Assembly (NCBI RefSeq): GCF_030268885.1
Contig: NZ_BSSA01000032.1
Location: 33,712-97,711, forward strand
DNA length: 64,000 bases
From: Kitasatospora phosalacinea
Lineage (GTDB): Bacteria > Actinomycetota > Actinomycetes > Streptomycetales > Streptomycetaceae
Reading direction: 5' to 3'
Below the pieces are notes generated by a model. The model made no database searches. It worked only from the letters and a program-made list of their open reading frames with translations, and was not told the DNA's origin. Numbering within the stretch: the stretch's first letter is position 1; the number at the start of each line of letters is the position of its first letter. Shown piece after piece: positions 35,588-44,738 of the stretch. Both the position numbers and the translations under genes were made by a program.

Positions 35588-36097
35588 TCACTCGTTGGCG
35601 GCGGCGCCCAGCAGCGTCGGCGAGGCGTAGCGCGACCAGGACAGGCAGCCGTCGGGCGGGCAGTACTCGGGGCGGCGCGGGTCGTGGCCGAGCTCGCGCA
35701 GCTTGGTGCGGACGGAGTCGGGCGTGCGGCCGTAGCGGGCGGCGATCCGGGCGACGGTCTCGCCGTCGTGGAAGCGGCGGACCAGCTCCTCCTCGTGCTG
35801 CGGCACCCAGGGGGCGCCGTGGCCGGGGTAGAGCTCGCGGAGCACGTCCCGGTCGGGGATCGGCTCGGAGACGTCGGCGACGATGGCCAGCGCACGCAGG
35901 GCGCGGTTGAGCGCGATGCGCAGCGAGGCGACGTCCTCCACCGGGAGGCGGAGCTTGCCGGAGGCGACCGGGTTGGCGGAGTTGCCCTCGCGCCAGCCGG
36001 TCAGGGTGAGGGTGACTTCGCGGTCGTCCTCGCTGGCGACCTCGATCCGGAAGACCTTGTCGCCGAGCGGGAGCTCGTTGAGGTGACGGAATGCCAT
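35588..36097 (-). CDS. helix-turn-helix protein, function unknown
   Basis: 169 aa. The N-terminal ~85 residues (MAFRHLNELPLGDKVFRIEV) are not recognised. A predicted helix-turn-helix follows in EEELVRRFHDGETVARIAARYGRTPDSVRTKLRELG. A CPPDGC segment lies near the C-terminus. It is downstream of recG and convergent with nothing; a promoter could lie in the 105 bases before it. Probably a DNA-binding protein; target unknown. Confidence 0.7.
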   Translation of the reverse strand: MAFRHLNELPLGDKVFRIEVASEDDREVTLTLTGWREGNSANPVASGKLRLPVEDVASLRIALNRALRALAIVADVSEPIPDRDVLRELYPGHGAPWVPQHEEELVRRFHDGETVARIAARYGRTPDSVRTKLRELGHDPRRPEYCPPDGCLSWSRYASPTLLGAAANE

Positions 36098-36202
36098 GCA
36101 ATGACCCCCAATTCTGGCGCCGGGGACGCGACTTGGGGTGCGCCCCGAACAAGTACATCCTCTCGCGAGGCACTGACAACCGGGGTGTCCGAACGACCGG
36201 CC

Positions 36203-38404
36203 TCAGCCCTTCTCCAGGTACTCCGCGCGGTCCTCGTCGAGCAGGCTCTCCAGGGCGGTGCGCAGCTCCGGGTGGGCCTCCAGCGCGGGGTCGGCGGCGA
36301 CCAGCCGGGTGGCCTCGGCGCGGGCGGTGGCGATGACCTCCTCGTCCTCCAGCACCGAGAGCACCTTGAGCGAGGACTTCACGCCGGACTGGGCCTGGCC
36401 GAGCACGTCGCCCTCGCGGCGCTGTTCGAGGTCGATCCGGGAGAGCGCGAAGCCGTCCAGGGTGCCGGCCACCGCGTCCAGCCGGGCCCGGGCGGCGCTG
36501 GCCGCGGGCATGTCGCTGACCAGCAGGCACAGCCCGGGGGCGGAGCCGCGGCCGACCCGGCCGCGCAGCTGGTGCAGCTGGGAGACGCCGAACCGGTCGG
36601 CGTCCATGATCACCATGACGGTGGAGTTCGGCACGTTGACGCCGACCTCGATGACGGTGGTGGCGACCAGCACGTCCACCTCACCGGCGGCGAAGCGGCG
36701 CATCACGTCGTCCTTGGCCTCGGGCGCCAGCCTGCCGTGCAGGACCTCCACCCGCAGCCCGGCCAGCGGCCCCTCGGCGAGCTTCTCCGCGGTCTCCACC
36801 ACGGCCAGCGGCGGCCGCCGCTCCTCGCCGTCGGCGCCGCCGACCTCCTCGGGCTCCTCCTTGCGCTTCCTCCTGCCCTTCGCGGGCTCCTCCTCGTCCC
36901 CGATCCGCGGGCAGACCACGTACGCCTGGTGGCCCTTGCCGACCTCCTCGCGGACCCGCTCCCAGGCCCGGACGAGGAAGTTGGGCTTCTCCAGGGCCGG
37001 GACGACGTGGGTGGAGATCGGCGAGCGGCCGGAGGGCAGCTGGTCCAGGACGGAGGTCTCCAGGTCTCCGAAGACGGTCATCGCGACGGTGCGCGGGATC
37101 GGCGTGGCGGTCATCACCAGCAGGTGCGGGGGCTGCTCGCCCTTGGCGCGCAGCGCGTCGCGCTGCTCGACGCCGAAGCGGTGCTGCTCGTCGACCACGA
37201 CCAGGCCGAGGTCGGCGAACTGCACCCGGTCCTCGATCAGGGCGTGGGTGCCGATGGTGATCCCGGCCTTGCCGGAGGCCATGTCCAGCAGCGCTCCGCG
37301 GCGGGCGGCGGCGCCCATCGAGCCGGTCAGCAGCGCGACCCGGGTGCCGATCTCGGAGCCGCCGATCATCCCGGCCTCGGCGAGGTCGCCCATCATCTCG
37401 ACGATCGAACGGTGGTGCTGCTGGGCCAGCACCTCGGTCGGCGCCAGCAGCACGGCCTGCCCGCCGCTGTCGACCACGGTGAGCATGGCGCGCAGCGCCA
37501 CCAGGGTCTTGCCCGAGCCGACCTCGCCCTGCAGCAGCCGGTGCATCGGGTGCTCGGTGGCCAGGTCGGCGAAGATCTCGGCGCAGACCCTGCGCTGGCC
37601 GTCGGTGAGGGTGAACGGCAGCCGCTCGTCGAAGGCGTCCAGCACCCCGCCGGGGACGGGGCGGCGCGGGACGGCGGGCAGCGCGGAGTCGGCGGCCCGG
37701 CGCTGGGCCAGGGCGACCTGCAGGACGAACGCCTCGTCCCAGCGCAGCCGGGCCTGGGCGCGCTCCTTCTCGGCCTGGTCGCGCGGGCGGTGGATCAGCT
37801 CCAGCGCCTCGGGCAGCGGGATCAGGCCGTGCTCGGCGCGCAGTTCGGCGGGCAGCGGTTCGCCGACGTCGGCGAGGTGCTTGGTGAGGGCCATCTCCAC
37901 GCACAGGGCGAGCTTCCAGCTGGGCATCTGGGCGCTGGCCGGGTAGACCGGGATGAGCCGCCCCGCGAACTGCTTCGCCGCCGAGGAGCCCTCCTCGTCG
38001 TCGATCAACTGGTAGTCGGGCGAGGCGAGTTGGCGGGTGCGGTTGAACAGGCCGACCTTGCCCGCGAACAGGCCCTGCTGGCCGGGGCGGAGGTCCTTCT
38101 GCCGCCAGCCCTGGTTGAAGAACACCAGCGAGAGCTTCGAGCGGCCGTCGGTGACCACCACCTCCAGCCGGTCGCCCTTGCGGCCGCGGAACGGGATCAG
38201 CGTGACCTTCTCGATCCGGGCCAGCACCGTGACGTGCTCGTCCACCTCCAGCTCGTCCAGGCTGGTGAGCTGCCCGCGCTCGACGTACCGGCGCGGGTAG
38301 TGGTGCAGCAGGTCGCCGACCGTGCGCAGCTTGAGACCGTCGGCCAGCACCTTCGCGGTGCGGTCGCCGACCAGTTCCTTCAGCGGTTCATCGAGAGCGC
38401 CCAT
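36203..38404 (-). CDS. recG: ATP-dependent DNA helicase RecG
   Basis: 733 aa. Wedge/OB-fold N-terminus (LKLRTVGDLLHHYPRRYVERGQL), Walker A LLQGEVGSGKTLVAL (about residue 295), DEQH box VVVDEQHRFGVEQR, motif III TATPIPRT, motif VI QLRGRVGRG. RecG reverses stalled replication forks and migrates branched DNA. An acidic/basic insert (KGRRKRKEEPEEVGG) interrupts the helicase part, common in actinomycetes. ATG 38404 or the GTG at 38419 could start it. Confidence 0.96.
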   Translation of the reverse strand: MGALDEPLKELVGDRTAKVLADGLKLRTVGDLLHHYPRRYVERGQLTSLDELEVDEHVTVLARIEKVTLIPFRGRKGDRLEVVVTDGRSKLSLVFFNQGWRQKDLRPGQQGLFAGKVGLFNRTRQLASPDYQLIDDEEGSSAAKQFAGRLIPVYPASAQMPSWKLALCVEMALTKHLADVGEPLPAELRAEHGLIPLPEALELIHRPRDQAEKERAQARLRWDEAFVLQVALAQRRAADSALPAVPRRPVPGGVLDAFDERLPFTLTDGQRRVCAEIFADLATEHPMHRLLQGEVGSGKTLVALRAMLTVVDSGGQAVLLAPTEVLAQQHHRSIVEMMGDLAEAGMIGGSEIGTRVALLTGSMGAAARRGALLDMASGKAGITIGTHALIEDRVQFADLGLVVVDEQHRFGVEQRDALRAKGEQPPHLLVMTATPIPRTVAMTVFGDLETSVLDQLPSGRSPISTHVVPALEKPNFLVRAWERVREEVGKGHQAYVVCPRIGDEEEPAKGRRKRKEEPEEVGGADGEERRPPLAVVETAEKLAEGPLAGLRVEVLHGRLAPEAKDDVMRRFAAGEVDVLVATTVIEVGVNVPNSTVMVIMDADRFGVSQLHQLRGRVGRGSAPGLCLLVSDMPAASAARARLDAVAGTLDGFALSRIDLEQRREGDVLGQAQSGVKSSLKVLSVLEDEEVIATARAEATRLVAADPALEAHPELRTALESLLDEDRAEYLEKG

Positions 38405-38441
38405 GGCGTCCCATTTCACACCACCGGACCGACGGCCCGGC

Positions 38442-40049
38442 TCACTCCACCCCGATGAGCAGCGGGGCGGACTCCTGCCCGCCCCGGTACGCGACGGTGT
38501 CGACCTCGGGGCGGGTGCGCCGGGCGTGCGCGATCAGGCGGTCGGCGAGGTCCTCGGGGGCCTCCTCGCCCAGCACCAGGGTGACCAGTTCGCCGCCGGC
38601 CGCGATCATCCGGTCGAGCACGGTCAGCGCGGTCTCGGTGAGGTCGGCGCCGATCACCGCGACGTCGCCGTCGATCAGGCCGAGCACGTCGCCCGCCTGG
38701 CAGACGCCCGCCATCGTCCAGGACTCGCCCTCGGCGACGGCCAGTTCGGCGTACCGGGTGGCGCCCGCCGCGGAGGTCATCGCCACCACGTCCTCGTCGA
38801 AGCGCCGCCCGGCGTCGTGCACGGCCAGCGCCGCCAGGCCCTGCACCGGGGAGCGGGTGGGCAGCACGGCGATCCGCACGCCCTCCTCGCGCAGCTGGTC
38901 GGCGGCCGCACCGGCGGCGGGCCGCAGCTCCGGGTCGTTGAGCAGCAGGACGACCTCGCGGGCCCCGCAGCGGTGCACCGCGGCGACCAGCTCGGCGCTC
39001 ACCGGCGGACGGTCCGGATCGGCCTCCAGCACCACCGACCCGGCCTGCCCGCACAGCTGCGCCAGCCCGCTGCCGGTCACCACGCTGAGCACCGCCCGCC
39101 CGTGCGAGACGGTCTCCTCGCGCTCCCCGGCCCGGGCGGCGGCCTCGGCGAAGTGGGTGATCCTGATCCGGTACGGCCGCCCCGCCTCGACGCCCGCCTC
39201 GACGGCCGCGCCCGCGTCGTCCACGTGCACGTGCACGTTCCACAGGCCGTCCCCGCCGCCGATCACCAGCGAGTCGCCGAGCCGCCCCAGCCGTTCGCGC
39301 AGCAGCGGCAGCTGCTCGTCCCCGGCCTCCAGCAGGTAGATCACCTCGAACGCGGGGTGGCCCGAGCCGGGCGGCCGCTCGTAGCTCTCGCAGCCGTCCA
39401 CCACCAGCGGGTCGACCTCGCGGCGCAGCGCGACCGGGCCCATCGGCTGCTGCCCGGAGACGGCGTCCACCAGCGCGCCCAGCACCGCGACCAGGCCGCG
39501 GCCGCCCGCGTCCACCACGCCCGCCTCGGCCAGCGCCGACAGCTGGTCGGGGGTCAGCAGCAGCGCCTGCCGGGCCGCCCGGTACGCCTCCTGGGCCTGT
39601 CCGGTCAGGCCGTCCGCGCCGCCCGCGGCCTTCGCGGCGGCGGCCGCGACCGTCAGCAGGGTGCCCTCCACCGGCTCGGCGACCGCCTGGTACGCGGAGC
39701 GGGCGCCGTGGTCGAGCGCACCGGCCAGCTCGCCGCCGTCCGACAGCTCCTCGGCGAAGCCGCGCAGCCACTGCGCCAGGATCACGCCCGAGTTCCCGCG
39801 CGCCCCGATCAGCGCGCCGCGGGCGGCGGCGGCCGCGGCGACCGACAGCTCGGGCTCCTCGGCGGCGGCGAACACCGCGTCCAGCGCCTCGGCCGCGGAC
39901 TCCACCGTCAGGTACAGGTTCGTCCCGGTGTCCCCGTCCGGCACCGGGTACACGTTCAGCGCGTCGATCTCCTCGCGGGCCTGGCCGAGGGCCGCCAGCG
40001 CGAGCCGGCACCAGGTGCGGACGGCCGGGGCGTCGAGGGTGTCCAGCAC
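38442..40049 (-). CDS. DAK2-domain protein, YloV/FakA-like
   Basis: 535 aa. The DAK2 kinase domain has DALNVYPVPDGDTGTNLYLT, the nucleotide-binding motif, followed by LIGARGNSGVILAQWLRGF. The C-terminal half is the DegV-like/EDD region. FakA phosphorylates fatty acids with DegV-family partners in firmicutes; the substrate in actinomycetes is not established. GTG at 40049 follows GGAGGAGACCTG. It lies just upstream of recG (37 bases) as in many Gram-positives, and is divergent from rpmB. Confidence 0.92.
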   Translation of the reverse strand: MLDTLDAPAVRTWCRLALAALGQAREEIDALNVYPVPDGDTGTNLYLTVESAAEALDAVFAAAEEPELSVAAAAAARGALIGARGNSGVILAQWLRGFAEELSDGGELAGALDHGARSAYQAVAEPVEGTLLTVAAAAAKAAGGADGLTGQAQEAYRAARQALLLTPDQLSALAEAGVVDAGGRGLVAVLGALVDAVSGQQPMGPVALRREVDPLVVDGCESYERPPGSGHPAFEVIYLLEAGDEQLPLLRERLGRLGDSLVIGGGDGLWNVHVHVDDAGAAVEAGVEAGRPYRIRITHFAEAAARAGEREETVSHGRAVLSVVTGSGLAQLCGQAGSVVLEADPDRPPVSAELVAAVHRCGAREVVLLLNDPELRPAAGAAADQLREEGVRIAVLPTRSPVQGLAALAVHDAGRRFDEDVVAMTSAAGATRYAELAVAEGESWTMAGVCQAGDVLGLIDGDVAVIGADLTETALTVLDRMIAAGGELVTLVLGEEAPEDLADRLIAHARRTRPEVDTVAYRGGQESAPLLIGVE

Positions 40050-40300
40050 CAGGTCTCCTCCGGATGAACGCCACGGGAACCCGACAGGACGCGGTGGCGA
40101 GGGGCGAGGGGCGATTGCTGGCAGGTTATCGGCCCCCGGGGCGCCCTCCGCCGCAGGCTCGTGCCCAGCTCGGGGGAACGATCACCCCGGCGATCGTGGT
40201 AGTTTCGTTGAGCGGGAGTCACCGTTGTATGCTCTCCCGGTTGCCTGGAGCACCCCGGGCTAGTGACAAGTACCTGATCTGAAGTCTTGGAGTGACTCCT

Positions 40301-40486
40301 GTGGCTGCCAACTGTGACGTCTGCGGCAAGGGCCCGGGCTTCGGCAACAGCATCTCCCACTCGCACCGCCGCACCCCCCGTCGTTGGAACCCCAACATCC
40401 AGACGGTGCGCGCTGTGATCGGGCGGACGCCGAAGCGGCTCAACGTCTGCACCTCGTGCATCAAGGCCGGTAAGGTCTCGCGCTGA
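40301..40486 (+). CDS. rpmB: 50S ribosomal protein L28, zinc-binding form
   Basis: 61 aa: VAANCDVCGKGPGFGNSISH with CDVC and CTSC pairs, the C+ zinc form. GTG at 40301. Single gene followed by a strong terminator, divergent from the DAK2 gene. With rpmF this makes two zinc-binding ribosomal proteins in the window. Confidence 0.97.
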   Translation: MAANCDVCGKGPGFGNSISHSHRRTPRRWNPNIQTVRAVIGRTPKRLNVCTSCIKAGKVSR

Positions 40487-40520
40487 CGCGCAGACCGGTA
40501 CGCCGGTCACCATCTTTTCC

Positions 40521-40567
40521 CGAAAGCCGACCACACCCCTCCGGGGACTGCGGTCGGCTTTCGGCTT
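40521..40567 (+). terminator. intrinsic terminator after rpmB
   Basis: Perfect 12-bp stem CGAAAGCCGACC (40521-40532) and GGTCGGCTTTCG (40552-40563), followed by GCTTTT. Thirty-five bases past the rpmB stop. Confidence 0.85.
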
Positions 40568-40762
40568 TTCCACCCAGGGCTTCGGGGAAGTCCTCGGCAG
40601 ACCAGCATGCCCCGTCAGGGGCTCGGGGAACGGCGAGTCCGAGCTGCTGACGGCCGGAGCCCACCGAGGTGTCCGTGCTGCTCCGGGCCGCAGGAACAGA
40701 GCCCGGAGCCACCGCACGCACCGCCGGCAGCCCCGGGCCCGCCGCTCCCGGGCCCCTGACGG

Positions 40763-41569
40763 CTAGCTCCGGGCCTGCCAGAAGTGGTCCACCGGCCCGA
40801 TGCCGGAACCGAGCGCGAAGCCGTGCGCGATCGCGCCGGTGACGTACGCCTTGGCGCGGGCGACGGCGAGCGGCACCGGGTCGCCGAGGGCGAGCTGCGC
40901 GGCGATCGCGCTGGCGAGGGTGCAGCCGGTGCCGTGGGTGTGGCGGTTGTCGTGGCGGGGGGCGCGGTACCAGTGGGCCTCGCCGTCGGGGCCGAGCAGC
41001 AGGTCGGCGGCCTCGCCCTCCAGGTGGCCGCCCTTGACCAGGGCCCAGTCGGGCCCGAGCTCGCGCAGGGCCTTCGCGGCGTCGAGCATCCCGTCCTCGC
41101 CGGTGACGGTGATCCCGGTGAGCTGGGTCACCTCGTGCAGGTTGGGGGTGGCAAGGGTGGCGACCGGGAGGAGCCGCTCGCGGAGGGTGGTGACGGCGTC
41201 CGCGGCGAGCAGGGCGTCGCCGTGCTTGGAGACGCCGACCGGGTCGACGACGACGGGGGCGGGGGCGTCGGCGAGCAGCTCGGCGACGGTCTCGACGAGT
41301 TCGACGGAGGCGAGCATGCCGGTCTTGACGGCCTGGACGCCGATGTCGTCGACGACGCTGCGGTACTGGGCGCGGACGGCTTCGGCGGGCAGCTCCCAGT
41401 AGCCCTGGACGCCGAGCGAGTTCTGCGCGGTGACGGCGGTGATGACGCTCATGCCGTGGACGCCGAGGGCGAGCATGGCCTTGAGGTCGGCCTGGATGCC
41501 CGCACCGCCGCCGCTGTCGGAACCGGCGACGGTGAGGACTCGGGGCGGGGCGGCGGCGAAGGTGCTCAT
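40763..41569 (-). CDS. thiD: hydroxymethylpyrimidine/phosphomethylpyrimidine kinase
   Basis: 268 aa ribokinase-like enzyme of thiamine synthesis. VLTVAGSDSGGGAGIQADLK substrate loop, AVKTGMLAS, and the C-terminal anion hole GTGCTLASAIAAQLA. ATG at 41569 (MSTFAAAPPRV) preferred to the ATG three codons earlier. It lies downstream of pfkA and thiL, the latter catalysing the last step of the same pathway. No TPP riboswitch was seen upstream. Confidence 0.96.
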   Translation of the reverse strand: MSTFAAAPPRVLTVAGSDSGGGAGIQADLKAMLALGVHGMSVITAVTAQNSLGVQGYWELPAEAVRAQYRSVVDDIGVQAVKTGMLASVELVETVAELLADAPAPVVVDPVGVSKHGDALLAADAVTTLRERLLPVATLATPNLHEVTQLTGITVTGEDGMLDAAKALRELGPDWALVKGGHLEGEAADLLLGPDGEAHWYRAPRHDNRHTHGTGCTLASAIAAQLALGDPVPLAVARAKAYVTGAIAHGFALGSGIGPVDHFWQARS

Positions 41570-41600
41570 GCGCCCCAACCTACCGACCCCGCCCGGCGGG

Positions 41601-42626
41601 TCAGAGCACGGCCTCGGATTCCGTCCAGCGGTCCTGCGGGACGGTCTTGAGCTGGACGACGGCGTCGGCGATCGGGGTGAGGTGGATCTCGGTGCCGCGC
41701 AGCGCGGTGAAGTGCCCGTAGGCGCCCTTGTGGACGGCTTCGACGGCGTGCCAGCCGAAGCGGGTGGCGAGGACCCGGTCGAGGGCGGTGGGGGTGCCGC
41801 CGCGCTGGGTGTGGCCGAGGATGACCGGCCGGGCCTCCTTGCCGAGCAGGTTCTCCAGTTCGACGGCGAGCCGGGTGCCGATGCCGCCGAAGGTCTGGTG
41901 GCCGAACTGGTCGACCTGGCCGTGCTCGAAGCGCAGCGTGCCGGGCAGCGGCTGGGCGCCCTCGGCGACGGCGATGATGGCGAACTTCTTGCCGCGCCGG
42001 AAGCGCTCCTCGATCATCCGGGCGACGGCCTCGATGTCGAAGGGCTTCTCGGGGATGAGGATGCCGTGGGCGCCGCCGGCCATGCCCGCGGTGAGGGTGA
42101 TCCAGCCGGTGTGGCGGCCCATCAACTCGACGACCATCACCCGCTGGTGGGACTCGGCGGTGGTCTTGAGCCGGTCGATGGCCTCGGTGGCGACGTGCAC
42201 GGCGGTGTCGAAGCCGAAGGTGACGTCGGTGGCGTCGATGTCGTTGTCGATGGTCTTGGGGACGGCGACGACGGGCAGTCCGGCGTCGCTGAACAGCTTG
42301 GCGGCGGTGAGGGTGCCCTCGCCGCCGATCGCGATCAGTGCGTCGATGCCGAGGTTCGCGGCGAGCTGCTTCGAGTTCTCGACAGCCCAGCGGATCTTCT
42401 CGCGCTGCACCCGGGCGGAGCCGAGGACGGTGCCGCCGAGGGTGAGCAGGCCGGTGACGTCCTCGTGCGAGACGGGCCGGGCGCGGCCCTCGATCAGGCC
42501 GAGGAAGCCGTCCTCGATGCCGAGGATCTCGTCGCCGTGCACGTCGGTGCCGCGGTGCACGATGGAGCGGATGACCGCGTTGAGGCCGGGGCAGTCGCCG
42601 CCGCTGGTGAGAACGCCGATTCGCAT
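41601..42626 (-). CDS. pfkA: 6-phosphofructokinase
   Basis: 341 aa. MRIGVLTSGGDCPGLNAVIR, IAIGGEGTLTAAKLF, PKTIDNDIDATDVTFGFDTA, and ELMGRHTGWI. Gly104 in GGEGT predicts ATP as phosphoryl donor, while Lys124 in PKTIDND is the residue typical of pyrophosphate enzymes; this pairing is known in actinomycete (group III) PFKs. It sits between thiL and thiD, which I do not recall for S. coelicolor pfkA genes. Confidence 0.96.
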   Translation of the reverse strand: MRIGVLTSGGDCPGLNAVIRSIVHRGTDVHGDEILGIEDGFLGLIEGRARPVSHEDVTGLLTLGGTVLGSARVQREKIRWAVENSKQLAANLGIDALIAIGGEGTLTAAKLFSDAGLPVVAVPKTIDNDIDATDVTFGFDTAVHVATEAIDRLKTTAESHQRVMVVELMGRHTGWITLTAGMAGGAHGILIPEKPFDIEAVARMIEERFRRGKKFAIIAVAEGAQPLPGTLRFEHGQVDQFGHQTFGGIGTRLAVELENLLGKEARPVILGHTQRGGTPTALDRVLATRFGWHAVEAVHKGAYGHFTALRGTEIHLTPIADAVVQLKTVPQDRWTESEAVL

Positions 42627-42690
42627 GGTGGCTGTGCTCCTGCTCCTGGGGGTGCGCCCCCGCGTACGTAGGTGGACCGGACCGTCGACG

Positions 42691-42709
42691 CTGTCGGTCC
42701 GCCCGACAG
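42691..42709. terminator. short hairpin after thiL
   Basis: CTGTCGG, loop TCCGC, CCGACAG; seven perfect pairs, 75 bases past the thiL stop, and before pfkA. An overlapping GGACCG/CGGTCC pair lies just to its left. Confidence 0.4.
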
Positions 42710-42783
42710 TGGCAACCCTACGCGCTCGGGGGCCGTACCAGCCGGTAGCCGTCCGGCCCGGTGGGCGGCTGCTCCGGAGCGGG

Positions 42784-43752
42784 CTACTGCTCGGCGAAGT
42801 GGTCCCAGCCCGCGGTGCGGTCCCAGGGGGCGCCGTCGACGGTGACGGTGCCGCCGCGGCCGGGGCGGGCGGTGCGGACCACCTCGCCGATGACCCGCCA
42901 ACGGGCGGGCAGCGCCGCGGACTTGGGGAAGGTCGCGACGATCGCGTGGTCCTCGCCGCCGGACAGCACCCACACCAGCGGGTCGACGCCGACCGCCTGC
43001 CCGATGTCGGCCATCTGCGCGGGCACGTCGAAGTCGGCGGCGTGCAGGTCGATGTCCACGTCGCTGGCCCGGGCGACGTGGCCGAGGTCGGCGACCAGCC
43101 CGTCCGAGACGTCGACCATGGCGGTGGCGCCGAGCTCGCTGGCGGCGGGGCCCGCGTGGTACGGCGGTTCGGGGCGGCGGTGGGCCTCGACGAAGGCGCG
43201 CGGGGAGCGGAAGCCGCGCTGCAGGACGGTCAGCCCGGCGGCGGACCAGCCGAGCCAGCCGGTCACCGCGACCACGTCCCCGACCTGCGCGCCGGAGCGC
43301 ACCACCGGGCGCCGGCCCTGCAGGTCGCCGAGCGCGGTGATGGCCAGCGTGATGGTGTCGCCGCGCACCACGTCGCCGCCGACCACGGTGGCACCGGCCA
43401 CCTGGCACTCGTCGCGCAGCCCGTCCATCAGCTCGGTGGCCCAGGTGGTGGGCAGGTCGGCGGGGGTGACCAGGCCGAGCAGCAGGGCGGTCGGGACGGC
43501 GCCCATCGCGGCGATGTCGGCGAGGTTCTGCGCGGCGCACTTGCGGCCGACGTCGTACGCGGTGGACCAGTCGCGGCGGAAGTGCCGGCCCTCGATGAGC
43601 ACGTCGGTGGTGGCGACCACCCGGCCGTCGGGCGCCTTGACCACGGCCGCGTCGTCGCCGGGCCCGAGCTCCACCGCCGGGGTCATCGGCAGCCGCGCGG
43701 TCAGCTCCCGGATGAGCCCGAACTCGCCGAGTTCGCCCACGGTCCCCTGCAT
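42784..43752 (-). CDS. thiL: thiamine-monophosphate kinase
   Basis: 322 aa; phosphorylates thiamine monophosphate to the active diphosphate. ELGPGDDAAVVKAPDGRVVA, GRKCAAQNLADIAAMGA, VVGGDVVRGD, VSDGLVADLGH and the GGEDHAIVATF box are all present. Divergent from the AsnC-type gene. Confidence 0.96.
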   Translation of the reverse strand: MQGTVGELGEFGLIRELTARLPMTPAVELGPGDDAAVVKAPDGRVVATTDVLIEGRHFRRDWSTAYDVGRKCAAQNLADIAAMGAVPTALLLGLVTPADLPTTWATELMDGLRDECQVAGATVVGGDVVRGDTITLAITALGDLQGRRPVVRSGAQVGDVVAVTGWLGWSAAGLTVLQRGFRSPRAFVEAHRRPEPPYHAGPAASELGATAMVDVSDGLVADLGHVARASDVDIDLHAADFDVPAQMADIGQAVGVDPLVWVLSGGEDHAIVATFPKSAALPARWRVIGEVVRTARPGRGGTVTVDGAPWDRTAGWDHFAEQ

Positions 43753-43934
43753 CAGCCCGTCCTCCGCGTTCCCCGTTGTTGTCCGATAGGTGTGCGCCCC
43801 GTGTCGTGGGAGCCGCCGCCCCCGCGCGCAGCGTACGCCTTCCGGGGTCTCCCCCGTCCGCCCGGTCGCGCGGTAGCGTTGGTGATCAGACTGCCGGTCG
43901 CAACTCCCCCACCCAAGCCGCCTGGAGGTCCACC

Positions 43935-44168
43935 GTGGTGCAGGCGTACATCCTGATCCAGACCGAGGTGGGCAGGGCCACCGCGGTAGCCGAGTCCATC
44001 GCCAAGATCCCCGGGGTGATCACCGCCGAGGACGTGACGGGGCCGTACGACGTGATCGTCCGGGCCGAGGCGGAGTCGATCGACGAGCTGGGCCGCCTGG
44101 TGGTGGCCAACGTGCAGCAGGTCGAGGGCATCACCCGCACCCTGACCTGTCCGGTGGTGCGCCTGTAG
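43935..44168 (+). CDS. stand-alone Lrp/AsnC ligand-binding domain
   Basis: 77 aa: VVQAYILIQTEVGRATAVAE ... VVANVQQVEGITRTLTCPVV is the RAM/AsnC effector-binding fold without a helix-turn-helix. Such proteins may bind amino acids and modulate full-length Lrp proteins. GGAGG lies six bases before GTG 43935; GTG 43938 is also possible. Followed after 19 bases by a DUF3515 gene. Confidence 0.93.
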   Translation: MVQAYILIQTEVGRATAVAESIAKIPGVITAEDVTGPYDVIVRAEAESIDELGRLVVANVQQVEGITRTLTCPVVRL

Positions 44169-44187
44169 GACGGCTTACCATCGTGCG

Positions 44188-44727
44188 GTGGCCACCCGTG
44201 ACCTGCTGAACCGCCTGCCCGCCCCGGTGCGCTGGCTGGCGCCGCCCGCCGTGCTGCTGGCCTGCACGGCGGGGCTGGTCGCGTCCTGGAGCGGCGATCC
44301 GGACGTCACCCCGCCGGTGCCGTCCGCGGAGGCCGCGCAGTACTGCCGGGCGCTGGACGCGGCGCTGCCCGCCGAGGTGCTGGGGCACGCCCGGAAGGAC
44401 CCCTCCCCGGCCTCCCCGTACACCGCGGCCTGGGCGTCCTCCCCGCGCACCGTGCTGACCTGCGGCGGGGAGCGGCCGGAGTTCCTGGACGACGGCACCC
44501 GCACCGGCCCGTGCGTCAACGAGGTGAGCTGGGGCGTGACCGAGGACGGCGACGGCGGCTACCGCTTCGCGACCGGGCTGCGCAAGGCGTACGTGGTGGT
44601 GGAGGTCCCGGCGGGCGCGTACGGCAACTACGCGGACCCGCTGGGCTCGCTGGCCGACGCCGTCCGGTCGACCGTCCCGACCTGGGACGGGAAGGCCGAC
44701 TCGGGCTGCCTGGACGGGACCTCCTGA
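44188..44727 (+). CDS. DUF3515 secreted/membrane protein
   Basis: 179 aa. One N-terminal membrane helix or uncleaved signal (WLAPPAVLLACTAGLVASW), then an extracytoplasmic domain with four Cys (YCRALD, LTCGGERPEF, GPCVNEVSWG, SGCLDGT) likely forming disulfides. DUF3515 is actinobacterial, next to ddl/thiL. Start is GTG at 44188. The Cys in LLACTAG lacks a clean lipobox. Confidence 0.85.
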   Translation: MATRDLLNRLPAPVRWLAPPAVLLACTAGLVASWSGDPDVTPPVPSAEAAQYCRALDAALPAEVLGHARKDPSPASPYTAAWASSPRTVLTCGGERPEFLDDGTRTGPCVNEVSWGVTEDGDGGYRFATGLRKAYVVVEVPAGAYGNYADPLGSLADAVRSTVPTWDGKADSGCLDGTS

Positions 44728-44738
44728 GCGGCTGAGCC

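Noticed and set aside
40763..43752. TPP riboswitch upstream of thiD or thiL
   Set aside because: I found no CUGAGA or ACC..CUGAUC-like core in the spacers; biosynthetic thiC-type control is probably elsewhere.
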